A stretch of 64,000 nucleotides of DNA from Pseudomonas sp. AN-1 (GTDB lineage Bacteria; Pseudomonadota; Gammaproteobacteria; Pseudomonadales; Pseudomonadaceae), in the NCBI RefSeq assembly GCF_034057115.1, contig NZ_CP139195.1:682001-746000 (forward strand). The letters are read 5' to 3'. The number at the start of each line of letters is the position of its first letter. The first letter of the stretch is position 1. Of the stretch, positions 18,145 through 27,395 are shown one piece after another. The position numbers and the translations under genes are program-made. The notes under the pieces were generated by a model. It saw nothing but the letters and a program-made list of their open reading frames with translations, had not been told where the DNA came from and searched no databases.

Positions 18145-19023
18145 TTAGATCACCCGCGCCGGATGCGGCACGCGCGGCGCGCCCAGTTGCTCGCGGTAGG
18201 ACGGCGGCAGGCGGCCGCCCTCCTCGCTGATGCCGTAACCCGGCGCCAGCTCGGCGGTCACCAGGGTCTGGCCGCTGAGGCTGGCCAGCGCCGGGTCGTC
18301 GAGCAGGGCGTGGATCACCCGGCCGTTGAATTCGGGGGTTTCCGCCTGGGCGAGGAACGCCTCGTACTGGTCGGCGCGTTCCTCGCTGGCGATGGCGGTG
18401 CGTTCGGTGCGCTGCGGACCGAGCCACAGAGACAGCGCGGCGACGCCGGTGCCCTCCAGATCGACCGCCATGTCGGCGGCCAGCTTGTCGCAGCCGGCCT
18501 TCTGCGCGCCGTAGGCGGGGCCGTGCATGTAGCAGCCGGCGCCGTAGGAGGAGACGAAGGCGATCAGCCCGCGGCCGCCGGCCAACAGCAACGGCGCGGC
18601 GTAGTAGCTGGCGACGTAGGCCGAGCGCAGGCCGACGTCGAGGATGCCGACCAGCTCCAGCGGCTTCTCCCAGAACGGGCCGGGATCGATGAGGTTCTCG
18701 TGGAGGAAGGTGGCGTTGTTGACCAGCAGGTCGAGACGCCCCTGCTCGCGGGCGACCTGCTCGAACAGCGTCCTGACCTGCGCATCGTCGGCGTGGTCGC
18801 AGGCCACCGGAATGCCCAGCCCGCCGGCGCGGGTCACCGCCTCGGCGGTTTCCTGGATCGAGCCCGGCAGCACCTGGCCGCGCAGTTGCGAGCCGCTGGT
18901 CGTGGTCGAGCGGCCGGTGACGTAGACGACCATGCCGGCGGCGCCCAGGGCCAGGGCGATGCCCTTGCCGACACCACGGCTGGCGCCGGTGACCACGGCG
19001 ACCTGGCGATTCTCGCAACTCAT
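18145..19023 (-). CDS. Short-chain dehydrogenase (DHRS1-like SDR)
   Basis: 292 residues from ATG 19023 (GAGAGGATCAGAC upstream). VVTGASRGVGKGIALALGAA (10-29) is the NAD(P) fold; VNNATF near residue 110; SSYGAGCYMHGPAYGAQKAG supplies Ser, Tyr and Lys of the active site. The longer-than-usual segment TTTSGSQLRGQVLPGSIQET after strand 2 and the tail beyond residue 210 resemble DHRS1-type SDRs. Upstream lie a REP element and a consensus TAGTC-type operator (152 bp), divergent from the OYE-like gene that has its own operator. Probable alcohol/ketone oxidoreductase of the pathway; substrate unknown. Confidence 0.8.
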   Translation of the reverse strand: MSCENRQVAVVTGASRGVGKGIALALGAAGMVVYVTGRSTTTSGSQLRGQVLPGSIQETAEAVTRAGGLGIPVACDHADDAQVRTLFEQVAREQGRLDLLVNNATFLHENLIDPGPFWEKPLELVGILDVGLRSAYVASYYAAPLLLAGGRGLIAFVSSYGAGCYMHGPAYGAQKAGCDKLAADMAVDLEGTGVAALSLWLGPQRTERTAIASEERADQYEAFLAQAETPEFNGRVIHALLDDPALASLSGQTLVTAELAPGYGISEEGGRLPPSYREQLGAPRVPHPARVI

Positions 19024-19078
19024 GTCTGATCCTCTCGGTGGTTGTGCGCGATGCGACCGTCCCTGGGCAATCCGGTCC

Positions 19079-19134
19079 TGTAGGGGCGAATTCATTCGCC
19101 CGGACACCCAGCCAAGGCGAATGAATTCGCCCCC
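19079..19134. repeat. REP element
   Basis: Arms CTGTAGGGGCGAATTCATTC and GAATGAATTCGCCCCC around CGGACACCCAGCCAA, in the divergent region between the SDR (19023) and OYE-like (19380) genes. The 356-bp intergenic stretch 19024-19379 holds this element and two operators. Confidence 0.85.
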
Positions 19135-19174
19135 GGGGGTCGTCCGGATCGTCGCCATCGCGCCGTCCGCCCGC

Positions 19175-19191
19175 ATCGTCCGATGGGACTA
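19175..19191 (-). promoter_or_regulatory. 17-bp TAGTC-type operator for the SDR/EthD unit
   Basis: Coding-strand TAGTCCCATCGGACGAT, full consensus match, 152 bp upstream of the start at 19023. Confidence 0.65.
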
Positions 19192-19230
19192 ACCGCCCAG
19201 CGGCCGATGCGGAGCACACCTGCCGGCAGT

Positions 19231-19247
19231 TAGTCTGTTCGGACGAG
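19231..19247 (+). promoter_or_regulatory. 17-bp TAGTC-type operator for the OYE-like unit
   Basis: TAGTCTGTTCGGACGAG on the coding strand, consensus except the last base, 133 bp upstream of the start at 19380. Confidence 0.65.
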
Positions 19248-19379
19248 GTAGCCCCCTGCCCCGCTATCTATGGTAGGAACATCGCATCGGGCTCCCGTGG
19301 GCCCGCCACCGGCAGCAACGGGAGCGCCTCGTGCCCGGCGCCCTGCTTGCCACCTGAAGTCGAATCGCTGGGACTCAGC

Positions 19380-20621
19380 ATGCATAACAACAAGATCCTG
19401 CCCGCCTCGCCGTCGCCGTTCAGCCCGCTGAAGATCGGCCCGCTGACGCTGAAGAACCGCTTCATCAAGTCCGCCACCAACGAGGGCATGGCCCGCGGCG
19501 GCACGCCCTCGAAGCAGCTGGTGCGCTTCCATGAGGCGATGGCCGCTGGCGGCACCGCGCTGACCACCGTGGCCTACTGCGCGGTGAGCCGCGACGGGCG
19601 CACCTTCCCCGACCAGATCACCCTCGACCGCGACGCCGTGCCCCACCTGCGCGTGCTCACCGATGCGGTGCACCGCCATGGCGGCGCGGCCTCGGCGCAG
19701 ATCACCCATGGCGGCTGCTTCACCTTCCTCGAGGAGCTGTCCACGCCCCGGCCGCTGTCGGCCAGCGGCGGCTTCAACAAGGTCGGCATCATGAGCGGGC
19801 GCTTCCTCAAGCAGGCGATGAGCGAGGCCGACATGCAGCGCATCGCCGGCGAGTTCGCCCAGGCCGCCCTGCTCGCCCGCGAGGCCGGCTTCGACGCCGT
19901 GGAAATCCACATGGGCCACGGCTACCTGCTCAGCCAGTTCATCTCGCCGCTGTACAACAAGCGCCGCGACGCTTGGGGCGGCAGCCTCGACAAGCGCCTG
20001 CAGTTCCCCAGCCTGGTGCTGCGCCGCGTGCTGGATGCGGTGGGCCGCGAGCTGGCGGTGATCTGCAAGTACAGCGTCACCGAAGGAGCGAAAGGCGGCC
20101 ACACCGCCGAGGACGGCGCCGCGGTGGCGCGCATCCTCGAGCGCGAAGGCGCCCACCTGCTGGTGCTCAGCGCGGGGATGAACGTCGAGTCCACCACCAC
20201 CCTGTTCGGCTCGTCCTTCCCCAAGGAAAACCGCGTCTCCGTCAGCAACCCCATCGTCCGCGCGGCGATGACCATCCAGAGCTTCACCGAACCCAAGGTG
20301 GAGTTCCGCGAGCTGTACCTGCTCGAGCATGCGCGCAAGGTACGCGCCGCGGTGTCGATGCCGCTGGCCTACCTGGGCGGGGTGAAGACCGCCGCCAACG
20401 TCATTCAGGCGCTCGGCGAAGGCTTCGAGGCAGTGGCCCTGGGTCGCGGGCTAATCTTCGACCCCGAGTTCGTCAACAAGCTGGCCGCGGGCGGCGCCGG
20501 CGCCACCGGCTGCACCTCGTGCAACCGCTGCGTGGCCATGATGTACACCCCGGGCGGTACCAGCTGCGTGCTGGGCCCCCCCGGCGATGCGCAGCTCAAC
20601 GCCCAGCCGGCGCGCTCCTGA
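19380..20621 (+). CDS. Old-yellow-enzyme-type NADH:flavin oxidoreductase
   Basis: 413 residues. TIM-barrel features: PLKIGPLTLKNRFIKSATNE near residues 15-37, QITHGG (~105), HMGHGYLLSQFISPLYNKR (~180) and YLGGVKT (~335). The C-terminus has C-T-S-C-N-R-C and, eleven residues on, another Cys, resembling the 4Fe-4S ligand set of 2,4-dienoyl-CoA reductase-type members but without their extra C-terminal FAD/NAD domains. ATG 19380 is chosen over an upstream TTG. Family reactions are reductions of conjugated C=C bonds with FMN. It starts a plus-strand unit with the KstD-like flavoprotein (20788) behind a TAGTC-type operator. Reduction of an enone intermediate is the likely role. Confidence 0.85.
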   Translation: MHNNKILPASPSPFSPLKIGPLTLKNRFIKSATNEGMARGGTPSKQLVRFHEAMAAGGTALTTVAYCAVSRDGRTFPDQITLDRDAVPHLRVLTDAVHRHGGAASAQITHGGCFTFLEELSTPRPLSASGGFNKVGIMSGRFLKQAMSEADMQRIAGEFAQAALLAREAGFDAVEIHMGHGYLLSQFISPLYNKRRDAWGGSLDKRLQFPSLVLRRVLDAVGRELAVICKYSVTEGAKGGHTAEDGAAVARILEREGAHLLVLSAGMNVESTTTLFGSSFPKENRVSVSNPIVRAAMTIQSFTEPKVEFRELYLLEHARKVRAAVSMPLAYLGGVKTAANVIQALGEGFEAVALGRGLIFDPEFVNKLAAGGAGATGCTSCNRCVAMMYTPGGTSCVLGPPGDAQLNAQPARS

Positions 20622-20655
20622 CCAACCTTCGGCCCCCAGGCCAATCCCCTGTCCC

Positions 20656-20754
20656 CTGTAGGGGCGAATTCATTCGCCAAGCAGGCCACCGGCCTGCCCT
20701 TGGCAACCTCCGGGGCCGCGTTGCGGCCCATGGCGAATGAATTCGCCCCCACAG
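20656..20754. repeat. Long composite REP element
   Basis: Outer arms CCTGTAGGGGCGAATTC and GAATTCGCCCCCACAG; inner hairpins GCAGGCCACCGGCCTGC and GGGGCCGCGTTGCGGCCC. Interior is the reverse complement of that at 13635-13731. It lies between OYE-like and flavoprotein genes. Confidence 0.85.
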
Positions 20755-20787
20755 ATCGAACAACAACAATCCAAGGAGATGCCCGAC

Positions 20788-22530
20788 GTGACCCAGCGCG
20801 ATGAACCCGGTAGCCCCCACTGGCATTCCCCCGTCCGCCAGCCGGAGCGGGTGGCCGACGCCGCCGACGTACAGTGGGACGATGCCGCCGACTTCCTGGT
20901 GGTCGGCTACGGCGGCGCCGGCATCGCCGCGGCGCTGGAGGCCGCCGAACAGGGCCTGGAAGTGCTGGCGCTGGATGCCTACGACGGCGGCGGCTCGACG
21001 GCGATGAACGGCGGCGTGGTCTACGCCGGCGGCGGCACCGCCATCCAGCGCGAGGCGGGCGTCGAGGATTCGGTGGACGACATGTTCCGCTACCTCAAGC
21101 TGGAGACCCAGGGCGTGGTCAGGGACAGCACCCTGCGCCGCTTCTGCGAGCAGAGCGCGCAGATGATCGACTGGCTGAGCGGCCACGGCGTGCGCTTCGA
21201 CAGCACCCTGTACGCGGCCAAGACCTCCTATCCGCCGCAGGGCTACCACCTGTACCACTCCGACAACACCCTGCTGCCACGCTCGGTGGCGGTCGCCCGG
21301 CCGGCGGCGCGCGGGCACAAGGTCTACTCGCCGCCCACCTCCGCCCCGGTCGGCTTCGGCGTGCGCATCACCGATCCGCTGCGCGAGCGGGCCAGCCGGC
21401 TGGGCGTGCGCTTCATGGCGAACAGCGAGGTGCGCCAGCTGATAGTCGACCAGGACGACAACGTGGTCGGGGTCAAGGTCGTGCAGATCCCGCCGGGCGC
21501 GGCGGCGGCGCAGTTCGCCCGGCTGATGCAGCAGGCGGCGCGCTTCCAGCTGATGCTGCCGGCCAGCTTCCCCGGCTCCGGCATCACCAGCGGCATCGCC
21601 CTGCGCTACTGGCGCAAGGCCGAGGCGCTGAAGAGCGCGCATGCCGTCGAGCGGCGCATCCGCGCCCGCCATGGCGTGTGCCTGAGCAGCGGCGGCTTCA
21701 TCCAGAACCGGCCGATGGCCAACCACTACGCCCCCGGCTACGCCGACAGCATGCCGCTGGGCTCGCTGGGCGACAACGGCAGCGGCATCCGCCTCGGCCA
21801 GAGCGTCGGTGGCGCCGCCGACCGGCTCGGCCGGATCAGCAGCTGGCGCTTCCTCAATCCGCCCAAGGCCTTCGCCGAGGCCATGCTGGTCAACGGCCGC
21901 GGCCAGCGCTACTGCGACGAGATGCTCTACGGCGCCGCCATCGGCCAGGTGATGGGCGACGAGCAGGACGGCACCGGCCTGCTGATCCTCGACCGCGCCC
22001 TGTACCGCAAGGCGTGGCACCAGGTGCGCAAGGACGACATGCTGCCGTTCCAGCGCCAGCCGGCGATCCTCGCCCTGCTGTTCGCCTCGCGCAAGGCGCG
22101 CACCCTCGACGAGCTGGCACGCAAGTGCGACCTCGATCCGCGGGTGCTGGAGGAAACCGTGCGCGACTACAACCAGGCGGCGGCCGGCTGGCAGGCCGAC
22201 CACTTCGGCAAGGACCAGAAGGACATCCACGCCATCGCGGAGGGCCCCTTCTACGCCATCGACGTGTCGATCCGCAGCAGCCTGTTCCCGCTGTCGTCGA
22301 TGACCGTCGGCGGCCTGCGCGTCGACGAGGACAGCGGCCAGGTGCTGCGCGCCGACGACACGCCGATCGGCGGGCTGTACGCCGCCGGCCGCACCGCCAT
22401 CGGCCTGCCCTCGCACCTGTACATCTCCGGACTGTCCGCCGCCGACTGCATCTTCTCCGGCCGCCGCGCCGCCGCCCACGTCGCCCGGCAGCGGGCACGC
22501 CAGAAGGACGAGGTCCCGGCAACCGCATAG
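20788..22530 (+). CDS. FAD-binding dehydrogenase, 3-ketosteroid-dehydrogenase-like
   Basis: 580 residues. The FAD fold is ADFLVVGYGGAGIAAALEAA (near 33-52), followed by GGGSTAMNGGVVYAGGGTA, the pattern of KstD/Kst4D and fumarate-reductase-type flavoproteins; PAARGHKVYSP near residue 175 is also seen in Delta4-(5alpha)-ketosteroid dehydrogenases. C-terminal GGLYAAGRTAIGLPSHLYIS is the second FAD-contact region. I choose GTG 20788 because AAGGAG is nine bases upstream; the in-frame ATG at 20779 abuts that site with no spacing, and earlier codons derive from the REP element. Same strand and probably same transcript as the OYE-like gene. Expected reaction: flavin-dependent desaturation of a keto ring; substrate inferred only. 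Confidence 0.75.
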   Translation: MTQRDEPGSPHWHSPVRQPERVADAADVQWDDAADFLVVGYGGAGIAAALEAAEQGLEVLALDAYDGGGSTAMNGGVVYAGGGTAIQREAGVEDSVDDMFRYLKLETQGVVRDSTLRRFCEQSAQMIDWLSGHGVRFDSTLYAAKTSYPPQGYHLYHSDNTLLPRSVAVARPAARGHKVYSPPTSAPVGFGVRITDPLRERASRLGVRFMANSEVRQLIVDQDDNVVGVKVVQIPPGAAAAQFARLMQQAARFQLMLPASFPGSGITSGIALRYWRKAEALKSAHAVERRIRARHGVCLSSGGFIQNRPMANHYAPGYADSMPLGSLGDNGSGIRLGQSVGGAADRLGRISSWRFLNPPKAFAEAMLVNGRGQRYCDEMLYGAAIGQVMGDEQDGTGLLILDRALYRKAWHQVRKDDMLPFQRQPAILALLFASRKARTLDELARKCDLDPRVLEETVRDYNQAAAGWQADHFGKDQKDIHAIAEGPFYAIDVSIRSSLFPLSSMTVGGLRVDEDSGQVLRADDTPIGGLYAAGRTAIGLPSHLYISGLSAADCIFSGRRAAAHVARQRARQKDEVPATA

Positions 22531-22535
22531 CGCTT

Positions 22536-22598
22536 CTGTAGGGGCGAATTCATTCGCCAACCACCCTCCGCGCGAGGCGAATGAATTCGCCCCTACAG
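22536..22598. repeat. REP element
   Basis: Arms CTGTAGGGGCGAATTCATTC and its complement around CCAACCACCCTCCGCGCGA, directly after the flavoprotein stop. Confidence 0.85.
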
Positions 22599-22673
22599 GC
22601 CATCGCGCACCGGCGCTTGCGTGCGGGCATCCCCCTGCCATCAGGGATAAACAGCAGCAAAATACCGCCGATA

Positions 22674-22690
22674 CTGTCCGATCGGACTAG
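22674..22690 (+). promoter_or_regulatory. TAGTC-type operator upstream of the Baeyer-Villiger monooxygenase
   Basis: CTGTCCGATCGGACTAG: the inner TGTCCGATCGGACTA is near-symmetric and the orientation is the reverse of most other copies. 75 bp upstream of the start at 22765. Confidence 0.6.
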
Positions 22691-22764
22691 CAAGTACACA
22701 GTATGTAGAGCCGCCGGCAACCCCCTAGATTGGTCCCACCGAACAACAAGAACAGGGTGTGACC

Positions 22765-24234
22765 ATGAACGACACAGCAGCAAGACCCGACCTGCGCGTG
22801 GTGGTGATCGGCGCCGGCATGGCCGGCATTCTCAGCGGCATCAAGCTGCGCGAGGCCGGCTTCGCCAACGTGACCATCTACGAGAAGGCCTCACGCATCG
22901 GCGGTACCTGGCGCGAGAACACCTACCCCGGCCTGACCTGCGACGTCCCCTCCCACGCCTACACCTACTCCTTCGAGCCCAACCCCGACTGGAGCCGCTT
23001 CCTGCCGCCGGGCGCGGAAATCCAGGAGTATTTCGAGCGCACGGTGCAGAAGTACCGGGTCGACGAGCTGATCCGCTTCAACGAGGAAATCGTCCGCTGC
23101 GAATTCGTCGCCGGCCGCTGGCAGCTGGAGATGAAGAGCGGCCTCACCGACAGCGCGGACATCGTCATCGCCGCCACCGGCGTGCTCCACCACCCCAGCA
23201 CCCCGAAGCTGCGCGGCCTGGACAGCTTCCAGGGCGACCTGCTGCACAGCGCGCGCTGGAACCACGACATCCCGCTGGACGGCCGACGCATCGGCATCAT
23301 CGGCAACGGCTCCACCGGCGTGCAGATCGTCTCCGCGCTGGCCTCCCGCGCCGGCAAGCTCAAGCACTTCCAGCGCACCGCGCAGTGGATCTTCCCGGTC
23401 GAGAACCCGTACTACAGCGAGGAGCAGAAGGCCGCCTTCCGCGCCGACCGCGCGCTGCTCAAGCGCATGCAGAACGAGGAAACCTACCTGGCCAACGTCG
23501 AGCGCTTCACCAACGCGGTGCTCGACGCCAACTCGCCGGAAATCCTCGAGATCGAGGCCATCGCCCGCGACAATCTGGAGAGGAGCGTCAGCGACCCGGT
23601 CCTGCGCGAGAAGCTGCGCCCCACCTACCGCGCCGCCTGCAAGCGGCTGATCTACTCGCCCGACTACTACCAGGCGATCCAGCATCCGAACGCCGAGCTG
23701 GTCACCGACGGCATCGAGTACATCGAGGCCGGCGGCGTGCGCACCCGCGACGGCCAGTTGCACGAGCTGGACGTGCTGGTGCTGGCCACCGGCTACAAGC
23801 CCGACCAGTTCATGCGCCCGATGCAGATCACCGGCCGCGACGGCCACACCCTGGAGCAGGCCTGGGCCAAGGGGCCGACCGCCTACCTGGCGATCTCGAT
23901 TCCCGAGTTCCCCAACCTCTTCATGCTCAACGGCCCCACCGGGCCGGTCGGCAACTTCTCGCTGATCGACATCGCCGAACTGCAGTGGGGCTACATCGCC
24001 CAGCTGATCGAACTGGTGCGCAGCGGCCAGTGCCGGGAGGTGAGCGCCGCGCAGCCCGCGCTGGACGCCTACGACGTGGCCCGCAAGGACGCCGCGCGCA
24101 AGACCGTGTTCGGCTCCGGCTGCAACAGCTGGTACCTGGACGCCGACGGCATCCCCAACACCTGGCCGTGGTCGCAGCAGCGGTTCAAGGATGAGATGGC
24201 GGGGCCGAAGCTGGAGGCTTTTGTGCTGCGCTGA
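22765..24234 (+). CDS. Baeyer-Villiger-type flavin monooxygenase
   Basis: 489 residues. FAD fold VVVIGAGMAGILSGIKLREA (13-32); GGTWRENTYPGLTCDVPSH (46-64) is the BVMO/FMO substrate-FAD motif; F155-x-G157-x3-H161-x3-W165 (FQGDLLHSARW) is the type I BVMO fingerprint; NADP fold GIIGNGSTGVQIVSAL (177-192). These enzymes insert oxygen next to a ketone to give esters or lactones. ATG 22765 is preferred to the GTG two codons earlier because AGGG lies seven bases upstream. Its own TAGTC-type operator stands 75 bp upstream and an intrinsic terminator follows. Its last ~390 bp are duplicated at 28264-28655. Confidence 0.88.
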   Translation: MNDTAARPDLRVVVIGAGMAGILSGIKLREAGFANVTIYEKASRIGGTWRENTYPGLTCDVPSHAYTYSFEPNPDWSRFLPPGAEIQEYFERTVQKYRVDELIRFNEEIVRCEFVAGRWQLEMKSGLTDSADIVIAATGVLHHPSTPKLRGLDSFQGDLLHSARWNHDIPLDGRRIGIIGNGSTGVQIVSALASRAGKLKHFQRTAQWIFPVENPYYSEEQKAAFRADRALLKRMQNEETYLANVERFTNAVLDANSPEILEIEAIARDNLERSVSDPVLREKLRPTYRAACKRLIYSPDYYQAIQHPNAELVTDGIEYIEAGGVRTRDGQLHELDVLVLATGYKPDQFMRPMQITGRDGHTLEQAWAKGPTAYLAISIPEFPNLFMLNGPTGPVGNFSLIDIAELQWGYIAQLIELVRSGQCREVSAAQPALDAYDVARKDAARKTVFGSGCNSWYLDADGIPNTWPWSQQRFKDEMAGPKLEAFVLR

Positions 24235-24246
24235 AGCGGGAGATGA

Positions 24247-24282
24247 ACGGGCGTCCCGCCGACTAGACGGGACGCCCGTTTC
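24247..24282 (+). terminator. Rho-independent terminator of the monooxygenase gene
   Basis: ACGGGCGTCCCG pairs with CGGGACGCCCGT around CCGACTAGA, followed by TTTCGGTTT. The remaining stretch to 24524 holds no gene I can recognise. Confidence 0.7.
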
Positions 24283-24524
24283 GGTTTGGCCAACTCCCAA
24301 GGGGCACTTCAGCTCCCTGCCCGTCCGCTTATCGCAGCGGGCAGGCAGCCCCCCTCCCGTCTCCTCGAAACGCCAGTCCCGGCAATCATGGCCAGTGCGT
24401 CAGAGGCTGGCGCGGTCTTGCTCCTCGCCTGACAGCCAATTTGCTTGGGCTTGGCCACGGATCGCATTCGGGTTGACCAATGCCACAGGCGCGACTGGCA
24501 GCAAGCGGCCAGAAACAGTCATTG

Positions 24525-25801
24525 CTACTCGTCCGAGTCATCAGTCTCGCCGAACAGGAATTTCCCTGTGTACCAAATCGATCGCCCAACGTTGTGGATG
24601 AGTTGCTCTCCTTGCCGCAATGGCGAGTCTTCTTCATCGACGCCCGCGAGCTTGATCGCGTCTGTGACCTTTGAGCCAGTAGGGTGTGCATCTCCCACTC
24701 GCATATCATAAGCACCGGCAATCTCAGCAAATACTAGCCTGGCTTTGTCGTCTCCAATTTTCTCAGCCAAAATACTTTGGAGTAATTTGTTTGAGCCGAG
24801 CTTGGCTTTCTCTTGGTGTGTAGAAAGCTTGCGTAGCTCGGTTATGTTGAGCCTGTCCGAGAATACGCGAATGATGTCCTTGGCTAACCTGAGCAGGGAC
24901 GCCCTGTCTTTGCTTGCAAATCTGGATATTTGCAGCCCTGCTTCGGAGTCATCAATATCATGGGTGAACAGAGATATTTTGTATTTATGCCTGAAGCCGT
25001 CTTCCAAAAGCCTCATGCTTCCAAAAAACATTTCTTCAACCGCATATGTGGATGCCGGTTTCGCCCTCACCTGCGCCTCCAGCAGTTCACTTGAAACCTT
25101 TCCTTCGGGAGCTACATTATGCCCCGCCCAAACATGCTGCTCCCATGGGGCAAGTCGTGCGATGTCATAAGCATATACGGTGATAAGATCAGAGCTATTT
25201 ATCCCGAAATGAGTTTTATATCCTGATGTGGAGTTAATGGCTCCAGTTTCAGCCGTGTACCACGCCAACTTAAATCCTCGGCTATTCAGAAGCTCATTTA
25301 CAACGCTGGCCCGAAACCATAGCCAGCGGCCTATGTCCTCGTTATCAAGCTCTGCTGATCTCATTCGCGTTCCATCGGTTTCCACGATGAATTGCGGGAG
25401 GTTCGGATCTGCATCTCCACGAACGCGTAGGCTTTTTGATTGGTGGTCTATCCATTCCTCACGCCAAAACTCCCCCTCTACCCGTACACCTGTATAGCCT
25501 CCACGATGCCCCTTTGAACTTTCATGGCCAGTGTTCGAGTCATTCTCAGGGCCCATCACAGGGGCGTCTTCATCCTCATCTACGTCCGTTCGCCAGGCTC
25601 GAAACATTGCCCAACTTCCCCCAAATACGTCATCAAGCTTGCGAACGATTAGGGTGAATTTTCCGCTATCTCTTTCCTCATTGTGAGGTTGCAAATTTGA
25701 GTATGCGCTGTCCTCGAATACGGGGACGTTTTCTACCCTCTGTCGGTAGTATGCAAGGCGGAGCGACAGATTTCTGGCCGCTAGATAATCAAGGCGGTTG
25801 C
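24525..25801 (-). pseudogene. 3' part of an unknown gene interrupted by an IS30 element
   Basis: About 420 codons open from the IS edge to TAG at 24525 encode a soluble, Asp/Glu/Arg-rich protein with no motif I recognise (segments such as HFGINSSDLITVYAYDIARL and a C-terminal KLSTHQEKAKLGSNKLLQSI). Base composition is clearly lower in GC than the flanks, indicating acquisition. The frame begins only inside the insertion sequence, so there is no native start; the 5' part is on the other side of the element (26880-27395). No function can be assigned. The N-terminal part has two in-frame stop codons, so the gene was probably dead before or after insertion. Confidence 0.7.
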
Positions 25802-26879
25802 AGGAACTGAGTGCAACACGGTTATTGGAGTGAAGCAGGTGCCTCATGATGCTTGGCCATCAGCTCGGTTATGACCTCGATGGGGCACTTGAAGCCGAAG
25901 CGCTTGCGCGGTCGGATGTTCAGTTCGTAGGCAATCGCATCCAGTTGCTCCTGGCTGTATTCCGACAGATCCGTCCCCTTGGGCAGGTACTGCCGGATCA
26001 ATCCGTTGATGTTCTCGTTGCTACCACGCTGCCAGGGACTGTGCGGGTCGCAGAAGTAGATCGCCACGCCGGTCTTCTGGGTGATCTCCGCATGGCGTGC
26101 CATCTCCCGTCCCTGGTCGTAGGTCATGCTCTTGCGCGCCGCCAGCGGCATGCGATTCAGCGCCGCGCTGAACCCCTCCACAGCCGAGGTCGCCGTCGCA
26201 TCGCTCATCTTTACCAGCATCAGGTAGCCGCTGGTGCGCTCCACCAAGGTGCCTACCGCCGAGGCGTTGGCCTTACCCTTGATCAGATCGCCTTCCCAGT
26301 GGCCGGGCATCACGCGATCCTCGATCTCCGGTGGGCGCACGTGGATGCTGACCATGTCGGGGATCTGACCACGTCGATCTACCCCGCCAGAGCGCGGACG
26401 GCGGGTGGTTTTGCCTTGCCGCAGGCAGATGATCAGCTCCTTGCGCAGCTCGCCGACCGGCAAGGCGTAGATCGCGTTGTAGATCGTTTCGCGGCAGACG
26501 TAGGCGTCTTCGAAGTTCGGGAGTTCCATGGCGCGGAGCTTGCCGGCAATCTGCTCGGGAGAAAAGCGTTTTCGCAGCAGGTGGACGACCAGCTCGAACA
26601 GCTCGTTGCCGGGCACCAGCTTTTGCCGAGGCCGGCAGGACATGCGGCGTTCACGCATCGCTCGCTGGGCATGCTGGGTGGCGTACTCGCCCTGGGCGCT
26701 GCGGTTACGGCGGATCTCGCGACAGATCGTCGAGGGGCTGCGGTTGAGCATTCGGGCAATGGCCCGCTGGCTCATGCCGCGCAGCAGACCGACCTGGATG
26801 TTGGAGCGCTCTTCAATGCTGAGTTCGTGGTAAGACATGGCAACACCGTACCGGAAAGGTCAGGTGTTGCACTCAGTTT
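25802..26879 (-). mobile_element. IS30-family insertion sequence
   Basis: Complete-looking element of about 1.08 kb. Terminal inverted repeats share ACTGAGTGCAACAC (left end near 25805-25819, right end complement near 26863-26877). One transposase gene fills it. Flanks share TTGC (25798-25801 and 26880-26883) as a possible target duplication, but that alignment does not restore the host reading frame, so I treat it as unproven. Confidence 0.8.
25822..26838 (-). CDS. IS30-family transposase
   Basis: 338 residues, full length. N-terminal helix-turn-helix: LSIEERSNIQVGLLRGMSQR then IARMLNRSPSTICREIRRN. The DDE catalytic core is visible: first Asp in GHWEGDLIKGKA, second in MTYDQGREMA, and the Glu in SNENINGLIRQYLPKGTDLS, with the IS30-typical HSPWQRGSNEN. 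Intact, so the element may be mobile. It catalyses cut-and-paste or copy-out transposition of its own element. The start MSYHELSIEER at 26838 lies just inside the right terminal repeat, on the same strand as the gene it disrupts. Confidence 0.95.
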   Translation of the reverse strand: MSYHELSIEERSNIQVGLLRGMSQRAIARMLNRSPSTICREIRRNRSAQGEYATQHAQRAMRERRMSCRPRQKLVPGNELFELVVHLLRKRFSPEQIAGKLRAMELPNFEDAYVCRETIYNAIYALPVGELRKELIICLRQGKTTRRPRSGGVDRRGQIPDMVSIHVRPPEIEDRVMPGHWEGDLIKGKANASAVGTLVERTSGYLMLVKMSDATATSAVEGFSAALNRMPLAARKSMTYDQGREMARHAEITQKTGVAIYFCDPHSPWQRGSNENINGLIRQYLPKGTDLSEYSQEQLDAIAYELNIRPRKRFGFKCPIEVITELMAKHHEAPASLQ

Positions 26880-27395
26880 TTGCCGCCGCCCAAGTAAAAA
26901 TTCTCTTTTTATTTCTATCTGACGATATTCGCCATCTTCACTCACTGTCTCGCGAGCTACCACAACGAAATTTTCTTCAGGTCTGACCCAGTTGTTCCCC
27001 TCTTTGATCAAGTGCAGCGCGACTATCAGATCAGGGCTCAGTATCCATTTTCTGCCGCCGACAACAGGTTGCGGGTGTTCATAAACTAGATTGACGCCTA
27101 TTGGCTCTTTATCGTTGTATTGATATTGGTCAATGGACGCATAATATCAATCTTCGTATGCATAAGGTGCGACTGTGTGCCCAATGCCTATGTCGCTCCA
27201 TCCAAGACGTTTTTCAACCAGCTGGCGATGCTCTGGCGGAAATGCAACGGAGCCACAGCCGAAATATTCACTGACATGGCCTACCTCTTTTATATCCCCT
27301 TTCTTGAGCTCAACTGACGCTCTCAAAGGAACCCACGCCGCGTTAGAAAATACCCTGCGGGTTTCCCTAGTCTAGAGAATCCACTCTTCACTCAT
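26880..27395 (-). pseudogene. 5' part of the IS30-disrupted gene, with two in-frame stops
   Basis: From ATG 27395 (GGAAA upstream) the frame reads MSEEWIL, then TAG at 27374-27372, then TRETRRVFSNAAWVPLRASV and on to an in-frame TGA at 27149-27147 (context YAYED-stop-YYASIDQ, where Trp would fit), then about 87 more codons to the insertion point (ending IEIKREFLLGRRQ). Continuous sensible coding sense across both stops argues for a decayed gene rather than random frame. Same low GC as the 3' part. No family recognised. Confidence 0.65.

Noticed and set aside
25798-26883. TTGC as a target-site duplication of the IS30 element
   Set aside because: Collapsing the element on this repeat does not restore the host reading frame and IS30 elements usually make 2-3 bp duplications, so it may be chance.
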